From a virus, in IMG/VR virus record IMGVR_UViG_3300042861_001312, positions 1-40,410 of that record: DNA of 40,410 nt. The stretch is one strand, 5' to 3'. The notes beneath the pieces are model-generated. The model ran no database searches. It was not told the origin of the DNA and saw nothing but the letters and a program-made list of their open reading frames with translations. Within the stretch, counting starts at the first letter, position 1. Every line of letters begins with the position of its first letter. Made by a program: the position numbers and the translations under genes. Of this stretch, positions 18,001-26,673 are shown piece after piece.

Positions 18001-18172
18001 ACAGTTAATTTCTTTAGGTTATGATTATGCTTATGAATATAGTGATGGTCAAAATATGGGAGACCCACCAACAAAAGTTAGGATATGGAATATTAATTGT
18101 TCCTCAAAACCAATAATAGATAAAATACAAATAAGGGTGGGTGTACAATTTACTATGTCCTGTCAAGAATAA
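15086..18172 (+). CDS. Large baseplate protein with a tail-protein-I-like segment
   Basis: 1028 residues. About residues 345-480 are helical and include LQIYGRSFDETKKFINGLAY and then LFKSKGTRKSIETLMRLIGA (about 454-473). A KGT-R-x-hydrophobic-x-x-LL...G pattern is typical of P2 tail protein I and of the matching wedge subunits of contractile injection systems, which bind the gp6/J protein. I therefore infer a wedge role comparable to the gp7/gpI partner of gp6. The flanking regions are large beta-rich insertions, and a Cys-rich stretch sits near residues 840-875 (GCELVPILCKPCKF). Size and exposed-looking C-terminus suggest it also links the baseplate to the adhesin encoded next. Confidence 0.65.
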   Translation: MATEKFTCPPQPATGAGTFSDNLVGFQLVAGGGLTQGNFEFTTGITEKSNRTFTTGAFSNPINLENLGVNSVAQSRAIFENNFKVYPNFDLTQVTNFTSYGSMVKRISTSVETIISKFPAALEVSFMDENYLTGATATNISYDPITNETSIDLNISRIRNPFDVDFTVNATRNLELREVQVSPLRNMTKEFTKYSLFLGGIGYDVTYIIPTTSLTTGTLTLYINGNVFSGLTETYDDLVIRPNDYQVNRVFNEDLDEVQRFLLNRNVVPIYTATFQVPNENDDGSFYIQNKLVTWPLYGGWNLDILTNSFTTYLTTLNEISVNFDGYQTNLVSRFLTTDSLKEFDTSDQKIEKILQIYGRSFDETKKFINGLAYMNSVNYNTGNDIPSQLLKNLSQTLGWSTNMSPITNDDFLGSVFGQKNVDKSAFSGVGQSQTPDELNYQYYKNLVLNSAYLFKSKGTRKSIETLMRLIGAPDALVEFNEYIYLADQKINISDFNSQYASISGGTYNRTLPTLDGGYTFTIQGVKYSGFTTTSVLESVDLTKSDYPISDSGYPKSPVNSETYYYQMGSGWFESTPKHRSPEQPDLTNSVFTGSNPNYQTKLAPFTYGQEYLNVYKSFPFTNLGYTLSSAIDNNKTWVDTEIGSRSNLDGGYNSLYTTDSEDLVINVKNVDLYLNPGQGLSYDVWYMSREYNFPIANQGLGYVAPTRCNPDPISAYPHRGGVDSTVINPEPRKQTFFEFAQTFWKNTINVRNRQYATDGGTSGYPTLSSIYWNYLQSESLVGVQNDNFTYKTMIEYVSGMGDYWIRLVEQMIPASTIWNTGVKLENSIFHRQKFVWRRQRGCELVPILCKPCKFTGSIYLSDCNVWSKLCDRYPDSVLEFGNFNNVLASVINNWLNPASGVVLAASCNVNTTNSEWFVDININGSNIIQYPFFNGTGYNSISCGTEPVTQTSNSSSPCVSLWETALDDSLAQLISLGYDYAYEYSDGQNMGDPPTKVRIWNINCSSKPIIDKIQIRVGVQFTMSCQE

Positions 18173-18209
18173 TATAAAAATAAACTTTAGAATAACTTAC
18201 AAATAATTA

Positions 18210-21200
18210 ATGGCTTGTGATTTAACATATAACGCTAGTATAACCGGAGATTGTACTAATACTAATTCAGGTGGATTTATCGTAGATATCGTTGGTACCG
18301 AACCTTTTTCGATTCAATGGGTATCACCGTTTACCGGGACAACATCTTTAGGGGCGAGTGGTCTAACTTATAGTCAAACAAGTTTGTCCGCGGGAACGTA
18401 TACGTTTAACATCATAGATAGTTGTTCACCAATTAACACGATTCTGCCTGTAAATATTTTTATATCGAGTGGGACGTGTGTTTCAATAATAGGTGTAGAA
18501 AATACACTTTGTGGTGGGAATAACGGTTCAATAACTGCGTCTACTAGCAGTATATACGGAACACCATCATTTAATTTATATGATGCTTCTACGGGATTTG
18601 TTGCTTCGGCAGAATCATATACTAATGAATTTATTTTTACAACTCTACCATATGGTATTTATTATGTGATTGCGAATGACGGTGGTGGTTGTACCGGAAA
18701 ATCAGAAACTTGTATAGTTAAAGAATCAACTACAATTGATTATGGGTTCTATATTGTAGATGATGCTGGATGTTCAGTTAATTCCGGAAAAATGTTAATT
18801 TCAGGATTAACAGGTAATCCACCATACACTTATTTATGGTCTGATGGTAGTATTGGGAATTCTATATCTAATTTACCTTCAGGGACTTATAGTGTAATTG
18901 TTACTGATAGCACAGGATGTAGTGTAAGTAAAAGTGGTTTTGTTGGACGAATAACTCCTGTGTCTTTTGGGGCTACGTATGTTACTCAACCAACGTGTTT
19001 TAGTAGTGATGGAGAAGTTACTATAGTAATACTTGATGGTACACCACCATTTTATTATTCGGCGTCAAATGGAGTTACAAATATTACATTTGATAGGAAT
19101 GTGACTTTCTCAGGATTAAGTTCAGGTCTTTTTACAATACAAGTTACTGATGCGGGGTTATGTAATTTTACTTCATCAGTTAGTTTACAAGTTCCAATGG
19201 GAGTTTCAACCGTGTCTGTAGAAACTAAAAATTCTAAATGTAATGATTTAACCGGGGTTATCGGACCTATTAACGTTTTTGGTGGTATGCCACCATATAC
19301 TTATACGTTAATTAATTCTATTGGTGATACTATAAGTCAAATACCTTCTAGCAGTTCTACTTGGAAATTTGATAATTTATCATCGGGGACTTATACATTA
19401 ACCGTTTCAGATTCAGGTTCTGCTGCTTGTGTATTTACAGGGTCTTATACAATTAATAATACCGTAGTGTATGATTTAACTGTTACGACTACAGGGACTA
19501 CTTGTAATGGTAGTAATGGGTCGGTTAAATTAGAGATTACATCGGGTGGTACACCACCTTACATATACAAGATTAATGGAAAGTCAATCACAACATCACT
19601 CACATCATATACGTTTAATAATGTATATTCAGGTGATTATGTTGCAAGTGTTACTGATGCCTTATTATGTTATCAATCAACCCCTTTTACTATTGATAGT
19701 TCAAATACTATTGATTTTCATTTGTTGGGTGTTGATTCTATTAATAATAATGGTTCTCTTACCGCCTTTATAACAAATGGGACACCTCCTTTTACATTAT
19801 ATTTTGATGGTGATACTGTTGGTACTACGGTAATGACTATTCCGGATTTATCTCCGGGGAATTATGAGGTTAGAATTGTTGATAGTGCGGGATGTTCAAA
19901 AAGAAAAATGAAACCTATTGGTGGTACAATTGAGTTAGGGTCTACAGGATATTATAATGTTTGTAATGGAAGTTTTACTGAGCCTATAATTATTGAGTCA
20001 AGTATAAGACAATATTTTTACGAAGGGTATGATGAATTAATTACATATAATAATACTCAATATGGGTATACTAATTGTATCTTAACCGGGGCAACATTCT
20101 CTGCGAGAACTACTGTGGGTGATTGTGTTAAATCTGAAGTTTTTTATACAAGTGAGGGTATACTTGATTATCCAACAGATGGTGAATGGTTTAATGTTAT
20201 TACTTCATTAATCGAATCTTGTCCTCAAATTGGTGTAGGAAATGTTAATATTAGTCCATTAACAAATACAATTACTGTTACAACAAATTGTGAACCCGAA
20301 TCGTTACGCAATACAAATGTGTTAGTAGAAATGTTTATTGATTATGAGATAGAATGTGCTTGTCCAAAACCATCACCTACACCAACACCAACTTATACAC
20401 CAACACCTAGTGTTACAATGACTAAAACACCTACTCTAACACCTACAAGAACTGCAACACCAACAATCACACCAAGTCCGACAGCAACTATTGGTAGTAC
20501 ACCTCCGGTGACACCTACTCAAACTCCAACACCAACAAAAACATCTACACCAACACCAACAGTAACAAAAACTCCAACACAAACAAAAACTCCAACACCA
20601 ACAGTAACAACAACACAAACGGTTACACCTACACGTACACCAACAATGACACCGACTCCTTCAAGTAAAGAGACGTATTATGTTTACTCGGTGTGTGGTA
20701 CGAGAGTACCGTCAATAACTAATACGGTGATTCAACCTGTACCGGCAATACCGGGTAATGTTATTGATGATGTTATATTGGATGTTAAAAATAATAGATG
20801 TTGGGTATTAGTTGCTATTTCAAGTAATTTATCTCAGTTACAAAATACTTGGAATGGTACTACTTACTCAAGTAATTTCTTTGAGAGTATTAGTTTAGTG
20901 TATCATCTTACAGATGTTTCGGCATCTTGTAGTCAATGTAATAAAGATTTAGAAACTTATATTATTATTGATGAAAGATGTGATGTAACATTAAATAATC
21001 GTAGTGATTGTGAAGAGTCTAATGTTGTTGGATTAATTAAGGTTAACAATTTACCGATATATTCTTTTGGTCCGAATTTTGGGATTAATAATAATACGTC
21101 ATTAATTGATGTTGGTGTAGGTGATTTAATTACTATCAGATTAGATGTTCCAACTGGTAGTTATTGTAATTTGGGTATTAATGATAATGGGGTTTCTTAT

Positions 21201-22190
21201 ACCGAAGAGTCATATGGTGGTGTTATATTGTATGAATACATAGTTGGTTGTAATTCTAAAAATGAAATTACAATTTTCTCAAGTTGTCTACCAACTGAAC
21301 CAAATTCCAATATATGTTTTAGAGGTGGGTCTGAGGCAATTGGTACTTGGAATTGTACTATAGAAAAATCCGGATTTTGGAATGGAAAACCTTATTATCA
21401 AATGTTGGATACTAATGATTGTACAACACCTCTCGAATTGGGAGGTAATGGACTATATGTTTGGTGGAATAACACTTCAAATCAATGGGAGTTTACTGAT
21501 GAATTAGGTGTTAATACCGGATATTTTTTTAGTTATAATGAAAATCCGGGATATTTACCATTAACTGATACATATTATTGGGTTATTATTGACCCGGATT
21601 TTGTTATGTTCTCTTCAACATTAGGTAATTGTTGTTTTTGTGTTAGAATTGAATATATAGATGCGGCGACTTATGGAGGGACTTACCTTGATTGTGATGG
21701 AATAACTCAAAATTGGATTATACCTGAAGCGGGTGATTCATATACTTATTTATGTACTTCAAATCCTGACAGTATAACTTGGAATATACAACCTGATAAT
21801 ATCATAATATATGGTGAATGTGTTAATAATGAATGTTTAATACCAACACCAAGTAATATTTGTTTTACCGGTGGTGGTGAGACACCTGGTCCATTTACTT
21901 GTACTGTTGTACCTGAAACAGGTTTAATAAATGGAAAACCATATTATAAAGCGGTTATGGGTGATTGTACAACACAATTTGAAGCTGGTTCTCCAATATA
22001 CATATGGTTTTCGGTGTCAGGTGATTATGTAGGTTATTGGGTTGTTTCTGAATTAAATAACGCAACATTTGGTAATGTATTTTCATATTTTGGTGACTAT
22101 GACATAAACTATTATCCTATTGGTAATTGGGAAAGTTTAGAGACAAATTATTTTATAAGTAATTCGTCATTCGGTGATTGTCCCGCTTAA
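18210..22190 (+). CDS. Giant adhesin/tail-tip protein: seven SprB-like repeats, Thr-Pro linker, two NGKPYY domains
   Basis: 1326 residues. Residues about 1-575 hold seven tandem units of roughly 75 residues with the SprB-repeat pattern: Cys, NGS/DGx, GGTPPYxY, a Trp/Tyr strand, then LSSGTYTxxVTDxxGC. The clearest unit has [19 protein letters not shown] followed by [20 protein letters not shown]. SprB is the mobile gliding adhesin of Bacteroidota. Residues 719-819 are a Thr-Pro linker. Residues about 820-1095 are an unrecognised beta domain. Two copies of another domain follow (about 1033-1150 and 1220-1326), each with ICFxGGxE, NGKPYY, CTT and a terminal G-[DN]-C. This is most likely the receptor-binding protein or long tail spike at the end of the baseplate operon. 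It is followed by a bidirectional terminator. Virion location is inferred from the operon. Confidence 0.75.
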   Translation: MACDLTYNASITGDCTNTNSGGFIVDIVGTEPFSIQWVSPFTGTTSLGASGLTYSQTSLSAGTYTFNIIDSCSPINTILPVNIFISSGTCVSIIGVENTLCGGNNGSITASTSSIYGTPSFNLYDASTGFVASAESYTNEFIFTTLPYGIYYVIANDGGGCTGKSETCIVKESTTIDYGFYIVDDAGCSVNSGKMLISGLTGNPPYTYLWSDGSIGNSISNLPSGTYSVIVTDSTGCSVSKSGFVGRITPVSFGATYVTQPTCFSSDGEVTIVILDGTPPFYYSASNGVTNITFDRNVTFSGLSSGLFTIQVTDAGLCNFTSSVSLQVPMGVSTVSVETKNSKCNDLTGVIGPINVFGGMPPYTYTLINSIGDTISQIPSSSSTWKFDNLSSGTYTLTVSDSGSAACVFTGSYTINNTVVYDLTVTTTGTTCNGSNGSVKLEITSGGTPPYIYKINGKSITTSLTSYTFNNVYSGDYVASVTDALLCYQSTPFTIDSSNTIDFHLLGVDSINNNGSLTAFITNGTPPFTLYFDGDTVGTTVMTIPDLSPGNYEVRIVDSAGCSKRKMKPIGGTIELGSTGYYNVCNGSFTEPIIIESSIRQYFYEGYDELITYNNTQYGYTNCILTGATFSARTTVGDCVKSEVFYTSEGILDYPTDGEWFNVITSLIESCPQIGVGNVNISPLTNTITVTTNCEPESLRNTNVLVEMFIDYEIECACPKPSPTPTPTYTPTPSVTMTKTPTLTPTRTATPTITPSPTATIGSTPPVTPTQTPTPTKTSTPTPTVTKTPTQTKTPTPTVTTTQTVTPTRTPTMTPTPSSKETYYVYSVCGTRVPSITNTVIQPVPAIPGNVIDDVILDVKNNRCWVLVAISSNLSQLQNTWNGTTYSSNFFESISLVYHLTDVSASCSQCNKDLETYIIIDERCDVTLNNRSDCEESNVVGLIKVNNLPIYSFGPNFGINNNTSLIDVGVGDLITIRLDVPTGSYCNLGINDNGVSYTEESYGGVILYEYIVGCNSKNEITIFSSCLPTEPNSNICFRGGSEAIGTWNCTIEKSGFWNGKPYYQMLDTNDCTTPLELGGNGLYVWWNNTSNQWEFTDELGVNTGYFFSYNENPGYLPLTDTYYWVIIDPDFVMFSSTLGNCCFCVRIEYIDAATYGGTYLDCDGITQNWIIPEAGDSYTYLCTSNPDSITWNIQPDNIIIYGECVNNECLIPTPSNICFTGGGETPGPFTCTVVPETGLINGKPYYKAVMGDCTTQFEAGSPIYIWFSVSGDYVGYWVVSELNNATFGNVFSYFGDYDINYYPIGNWESLETNYFISNSSFGDCPA
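20364..20666 (+). repeat. Thr-Pro low-complexity linker DNA (ACACCAACACC-type repeats)
   Basis: About 100 codons of alternating Thr and Pro made from short repeats such as CCAACACCAACAGTAACA, which occurs twice (near 20551 and 20592). The same oligonucleotides occur in inverted orientation in the - strand fibre genes near 24.7, 32.2, 33.0, 33.6 and 34.1 kb. As protein it would be an extended flexible stalk between domains; as DNA it is a possible site for recombination. Confidence 0.85.
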
Positions 22191-22296
22191 TAAATAACAT
22201 ATGAGGGTTAAGAGATTTTAATAAATACCCCTTTTAATTAAACTATTAATGGAATAGGTTCGATGTAGACTGAACTAGTATAAATTAATAGATAAT

Positions 22297-22328
22297 AAAA
22301 AACCCCTCCGTTAAAGAGGGGTTTTAAT
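22297..22328. terminator. Bidirectional intrinsic terminator between convergent operons
   Basis: A perfect 10-bp stem (22299-22308, AAAACCCCTC, with 22316-22325, GAGGGGTTTT) has a 7-nt loop. On the - strand it is followed by a run of T (TTTTTTATTATC), on the + strand by TTTTAATTT. It can end both the adhesin transcript and the resolvase/fibre transcript. The rest of the 22191-22296 gap shows no gene. Confidence 0.9.
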
Positions 22329-22928
22329 TTACCATATATTTTCTTGTTTCATATGACCTAAAACACAACAATAAGCGTCTGTTTGGTCAAAATTCTCTTT
22401 TTTAAGAGTGTTGTTCCTTGTGTATTGCCAAGTGATTTGAGGTTCTTTCTTGGCTATTAACTCCCATATAATTAGTTTCTTATCAATGTCTTTTGGTAAA
22501 CCACCGAATAATACAAATTTACCTTTATCATTTTCTTTAACTAATTCAGGGAAGGCGAACTTACGTGAATTATATGTTGATATAAAGTCAGGAACCACAC
22601 CTAAAACGTCGTAAATTTCTTTTGTGACCAAAGTATTAAACCTTAATAAAGTTTGGACTGTATAGACATTATTTGAGTTTAATAAAGGTTCTTCAATAAT
22701 AACTTTACTAATACCCATATTTTTATAGTCTAAAAGTTTAGTTCTAAATATTTCACCTTTAAGAAGTAACTCTTTTATTTTATTTTCTTCTTTTGGTTTT
22801 GGTGTTGGTGAAATGTGAGTTAATTCTAATAATTCTCTACTTTGTATGTCAAATAATGCCCAACCAATAGTTTTGGTTGACACATCAAGCCCCAAAACTT
22901 TAGGGCTTTCTTTTAATGTTTTTTTCAT
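22329..22928 (-). CDS. Holliday junction resolvase, RuvC-like
   Basis: 199 residues with the RNase H-fold acidic residues in RuvC order: D15 in VLGLDVSTKTIGWALFD, E79/E80 in VIIEEP, and D181/D184 in DQTDAYCC (RuvC has DxxDA at this place). Such enzymes cut four-way DNA junctions symmetrically; in phages they debranch replicated DNA before packaging. It is the last gene of the - strand fibre array, 3 nt after the stop of the preceding fibre gene, and its 3' end touches a bidirectional terminator. Its placement with fibre genes rather than with the replication module on the right is notable. Late expression would fit a packaging role. The N-terminal 10 residues before the first strand are basic. 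Confidence 0.88.
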   Translation of the reverse strand: MKKTLKESPKVLGLDVSTKTIGWALFDIQSRELLELTHISPTPKPKEENKIKELLLKGEIFRTKLLDYKNMGISKVIIEEPLLNSNNVYTVQTLLRFNTLVTKEIYDVLGVVPDFISTYNSRKFAFPELVKENDKGKFVLFGGLPKDIDKKLIIWELIAKKEPQITWQYTRNNTLKKENFDQTDAYCCVLGHMKQENIW

Positions 22929-22931
22929 ATG

Positions 22932-25364
22932 TTAAAAATCAAATTTTACTAAAAACTGTTGAATACCCTGTCTTTGTACAGGAGATTGTAGCTTTGATAC
23001 AATCATAAGATTCATTTGGTTATCGTAAAGACCAATTTCTGAAATATATGGTGGGATACCTTGTGACCAAGTTGGGTTTGATGAGTTTTGGAATTCTGCT
23101 TGACCAAGATTTATTTTGTACCTCATTTCGTAAATGGTCGCTTGAATATCGGTTTCTAATGACCCGTAGAAGTAATATTCGTCACCAAAATTAAGTGTTT
23201 GTCCTGTTTGTCCCACAGTTGGTAATGAGATAAAATTACTTAAAATATATGGGTTTGCGGTGTTATATAAATCATTAGTGATGACAAATGTGTTTTGAGT
23301 TATACCACTTTGAGTAAGATACCCGTTAATTGTTGTTGCACTTAATTGGTTACTAAAATCAATTATCTTCCATTCAGACGATACTGGTCTAGTGTCACCT
23401 GTAACTCGTTGACAAATTATTTGTAATTTATTTGCTACAAAACCATTAACAAGTGTATTACCTGTAATTTGTTTTAAACAATTAAATTCGTCACCAAATC
23501 TAACGGCAACATTTTGACTACCGGGTGTTCCACAATCAACGTTTGGTCCTAATATTGACGAGTAATAGTTACAATGTAATGAATTAGTTGCTCCGGATGA
23601 TGTATTGGTTAATAAATAACTAACATACATTGTTTCATTTACATTTGATAATACTCCGGCAAATGATGATTGACTAATACCACAACTATTTGGAACTACC
23701 AATGACGTTGTTGCTGCGGGTAAAGTCCAATTACGATTTGATTTATACGATAATGCGGCAATTAATTCTTCATCATCAATTACAATAATTTTTTGGTCAG
23801 GAAATACTTTCCCAACTCTATTTGGTTGTCCGTTAACATTATTTGGGTGTGTGTCCCATAACATATAATAACGAATACCAGGTGTATTCATATTACTATT
23901 TTTACTTGACTGAATATAATGAGGTTTAAATAATATTGATGGACTAATTGTTAAATTATCATCCGGTGGTAATACATAAAATGTTTCACCATAACAACAT
24001 TCAGGGTTTTTATGCCACATTAACCAAGGTAAATGTAGTTTAAAGTTTCTGGCGTCACCGGTAGTATCTTCGGCAATAGTTCCATCAACAGGTTGTTCTA
24101 ACGCAAATTTTTCACCATAGAAAAAATCAATAGTGTTATTTGTGTAGTGAATAATCGCAATTGATTTTTGTTCTTTAGGTGTTACAACGATTTTATTGTT
24201 TAATGAATCATAATAATATACAGAATCTTCAATATCACCGTTTAAATCAACAAAAGTTTGACCACTATTAGACATATAACCTAAATACTCTTTAGTTCCA
24301 ATATATGATTTAGACCCAAATGTTTTGTAGTTTTGTATTGCGTTTACCCCCGTTTCAATTAACCCTGCTGGATTCTCAGACCAAGGAATATTCATATTCC
24401 ACACTTTAACATCAAATTCGTCAGTATTACAAATTGATTCAAAATTAATAACGTCCGGATTCCAATGTGGTGTTGGAGTAATACTATCGTATAAATCGGT
24501 CATATTTGGTGGATATACTAATGTTCTAACGTAGGTACATGCTGACAATATGTATGAATAGTTTGGTGTAACTCTATCTAATGTGATAACATTTAAACAG
24601 ATATCGACAATTTTATAAGTTAATATGTTAAAACAACTATCAACGTTAACAAATGTATTAACCACCGGAGTTGGTGTACATCCGGTTGGGGTTGTAACAC
24701 AACAAGTTGCTGATGGTGTTGGTGTTGGTAGAGGTAATGCGCAAGCGTCATATGATGGTGTTGGTGTCGGGGTTGGTGTTGATGTAGGTGTTACTGAAAT
24801 TGGTCCTGTTCCACAAGAAATAGTATTTCCATCAAAATAAATTGTGATTAAATCACCTTTTGCGGGTAATCTAACAATATTGGCGTTACATCCTGAGTAA
24901 ATTATTTTAATTTGTGTTCCACCGGTAAATGTTGATATATCAACAACATAGTTGGAGTTTATTACGTATTGGTTATCGGTATATGCACTCCAAGTTGATG
25001 GTGAGGATGATGTGTCTCCACTAAAAAATCCTCTCATCGTTGCTCTGTTATAAATCGGGGAAACTGCGGGGTCAGAAAATGGTATACCATATGTATTATT
25101 ATCGTTTGAATCAACGTAAATTGGGTATTTGATATTTTGTTTATTTCTTTGACCCGGTGCGGAATTTTGAGAGTTAAAATTAGGTTCTAATATATTATTA
25201 TTAGCCTGATTATATGATGTACCTGTTAACGTATTGTATGATACCTCACTATCACCTATTTGAAAAAATGAAATATTAAAATTACCTTGAGATAGTTTTA
25301 ATCTACCTGTGTCGGTTAATCTTGTGTTGATTAATGCTGATGTATTTTTAAGTATATATGCCAT
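22932..25364 (-). CDS. Tail fibre/baseplate-associated fibre protein with Thr-Pro linkers
   Basis: 810 residues. The N-terminus (NTSALINTRLTDTGRLKLSQ, then GNFNISFFQIGDSEVSYN) looks like the virion-attachment end of phage tail-collar/fibre proteins, and the C-terminus has the matching pattern PPYISEIGLYDNQMNLMIVS ending in FLVKFDF. Between them, Thr-Pro linkers occur at about residues 190-232 (24669-24797), with Cys-rich pieces CALPLP and CCVTTP. No chaperone peptidase or lysin motif is seen. A TATTTAT box lies exactly 3 nt before its ATG, so it may have its own promoter although it follows another fibre gene by only 26 nt. The long + strand frame at 24625-24840 is a shadow of its linker. Confidence 0.7.
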   Translation of the reverse strand: MAYILKNTSALINTRLTDTGRLKLSQGNFNISFFQIGDSEVSYNTLTGTSYNQANNNILEPNFNSQNSAPGQRNKQNIKYPIYVDSNDNNTYGIPFSDPAVSPIYNRATMRGFFSGDTSSSPSTWSAYTDNQYVINSNYVVDISTFTGGTQIKIIYSGCNANIVRLPAKGDLITIYFDGNTISCGTGPISVTPTSTPTPTPTPSYDACALPLPTPTPSATCCVTTPTGCTPTPVVNTFVNVDSCFNILTYKIVDICLNVITLDRVTPNYSYILSACTYVRTLVYPPNMTDLYDSITPTPHWNPDVINFESICNTDEFDVKVWNMNIPWSENPAGLIETGVNAIQNYKTFGSKSYIGTKEYLGYMSNSGQTFVDLNGDIEDSVYYYDSLNNKIVVTPKEQKSIAIIHYTNNTIDFFYGEKFALEQPVDGTIAEDTTGDARNFKLHLPWLMWHKNPECCYGETFYVLPPDDNLTISPSILFKPHYIQSSKNSNMNTPGIRYYMLWDTHPNNVNGQPNRVGKVFPDQKIIVIDDEELIAALSYKSNRNWTLPAATTSLVVPNSCGISQSSFAGVLSNVNETMYVSYLLTNTSSGATNSLHCNYYSSILGPNVDCGTPGSQNVAVRFGDEFNCLKQITGNTLVNGFVANKLQIICQRVTGDTRPVSSEWKIIDFSNQLSATTINGYLTQSGITQNTFVITNDLYNTANPYILSNFISLPTVGQTGQTLNFGDEYYFYGSLETDIQATIYEMRYKINLGQAEFQNSSNPTWSQGIPPYISEIGLYDNQMNLMIVSKLQSPVQRQGIQQFLVKFDF

Positions 25365-25367
25365 ACT

Positions 25368-25375
25368 GATAAATA
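25368..25375 (-). promoter_or_regulatory. TATTTATC box 3 nt before a fibre start codon
   Basis: On the - strand TATTTATC is followed by AGT and then the ATG of the 810-residue fibre gene. It lies in the 26-nt gap after the preceding - strand gene. Same motif and same spacing as the boxes at 1266, 29717 and 31538, so it is a candidate late promoter giving a leaderless mRNA. Confidence 0.45.
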
Positions 25376-25390
25376 TTCTATATTTTATTA

Positions 25391-26671
25391 TTAATTAATT
25401 TTTATTGAACAACAATCACACCCACTAATAACTGCATTACTAATTGAGTAAATGTCATCACTATACCCTACAACACATTTACCTGTAATTGTTTTATCAA
25501 CTCTTGATGTTGTACTTATTGTTATTGTGTCACTATTAGTGATTGTTAATGAGTTCCAAGTATTGTTTATATTTGATTGGAATATATAATCAGTTTGACA
25601 CCCTGCGGTTGTGTTGATAGATGTTGTATTACCTGTTATAGTACTATTAATAGTGGTTGCACTTAGGTTTTTATATAATATTGTTCCCGTTGTTAAAATT
25701 GACGTACCACTTGTTGGCGATGAATAGAAACTATTGGTATGAATTAAATCAAATGTTATTGTCGCTCCTTCAGGTAGTGGTGGTGTAATAACTACTGTTG
25801 TTTCATATTCATTTACCACTGATATGTTATTATTTACAGGTATTGTTTTAGATGTGCTTAATGATATAGTATACATTGTTGATGGTACAGAACTTTCAAT
25901 AGTTTGAGAACTTGTGTAAACATTACCTAATGAATCAAGAACTGTCAAAGTATAAATACCGCTACAAAGGTTAGTAAAAATAGGTGATGACGAATAAGTT
26001 ACTCCATTATCTATTGAATAACTAAATGGGGGGTTATCTAAATCAACATTAAAAATTATACTACCATCACATAAACAAGTAGGTTGATTAACACTTCTTT
26101 TAAAATTACGTTCGTAAATTGAGTAAGAACAATCACCTAATGATGATGTTATAAACACAGTGTTTGTACCACCAAAACTTTCCCAATCTAAAGGTGGATT
26201 TGAATCCACTGAGTTTGGTGATAGTATTGTATTACCGGCTCCTACTGGTTGGTAATTATTGATAATCCAATTATCATTATTTAAAGTCCGAGTAATTGTT
26301 ATGTTTGAATTTGAATCATCTACCCAAGAAGGGAAACCTCCGTATAATCCGTTTGGGATAAAATGTTTATAAACATCCGATGGTAATGCTTTTGATTCGA
26401 ATTCCAAACAAAAATCATTATATATTATTGTTGTTGGTGTTGGAATGGTTATAAAGGTCCCACAATATTCGTTAAATATAACAATCGATGAGGGTATACC
26501 GTCAGTTTGTATTGTTACACCCGCAAGTAATGTATCTCGGTCTATATTTTCCGCATTTGTTAAGGATGGGTAAAGTAATGGAATTACACCATTTAATTGA
26601 TTAAGGTAAATGATATATGGTCCTGGTGATGTTGTTCCTGCTGATAGTGTTATTGTATAATATTTATTCAT
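25391..26671 (-). CDS. Fibre-array protein: anchor-like N-terminus, NG-type domain, one SprB-like repeat
   Basis: 426 residues. The N-terminal segment (about 1-75) contains TTSPGPYIIYLNQ and an IFNEYC ending, paralogous to the start of the next upstream gene (TSPGPFNIYLDS ... IENYC). Residues about 87-181 resemble the repeated domain of the 1326-residue adhesin (PNGLYGGFPSW ... SSLGDC). Residues about 195-258 are one SprB-like repeat (CDGSIIFNVD, NPPFSYSIDNG, LCSGIYTLTVLDSLG). The remainder is a Thr/Ser-rich beta region ending CDCCSIKIN. The ATG is 2 nt after the stop of the upstream - strand gene, so they are co-transcribed. It is probably a side fibre or fibre tip; the binding target is unknown. 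Confidence 0.65.
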   Translation of the reverse strand: MNKYYTITLSAGTTSPGPYIIYLNQLNGVIPLLYPSLTNAENIDRDTLLAGVTIQTDGIPSSIVIFNEYCGTFITIPTPTTIIYNDFCLEFESKALPSDVYKHFIPNGLYGGFPSWVDDSNSNITITRTLNNDNWIINNYQPVGAGNTILSPNSVDSNPPLDWESFGGTNTVFITSSLGDCSYSIYERNFKRSVNQPTCLCDGSIIFNVDLDNPPFSYSIDNGVTYSSSPIFTNLCSGIYTLTVLDSLGNVYTSSQTIESSVPSTMYTISLSTSKTIPVNNNISVVNEYETTVVITPPLPEGATITFDLIHTNSFYSSPTSGTSILTTGTILYKNLSATTINSTITGNTTSINTTAGCQTDYIFQSNINNTWNSLTITNSDTITISTTSRVDKTITGKCVVGYSDDIYSISNAVISGCDCCSIKIN

Positions 26672-26673
26672 AA

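Noticed and set aside
20436-20618. - strand frame rich in Cys and Trp
   Set aside because: It is the antisense of the Thr-Pro linker of the 1326-residue adhesin; the composition follows from reading ACC/CCA repeats backwards.
22203-22240. Second terminator (AGGGTTA ... TACCCCTTTT) just after the adhesin stop
   Set aside because: The stem is short, mismatched and has a long loop; the perfect hairpin at 22297-22328 explains termination better.
22245-22290. tRNA-like segment with GGTTCGA in the gap after the adhesin gene
   Set aside because: No matching T-stem, anticodon stem or acceptor stem can be built around it.
24625-24840. + strand frame rich in Gly-Val
   Set aside because: Antisense of the Thr-Pro linkers of the 810-residue fibre gene; no start context and fully inside a convincing gene.
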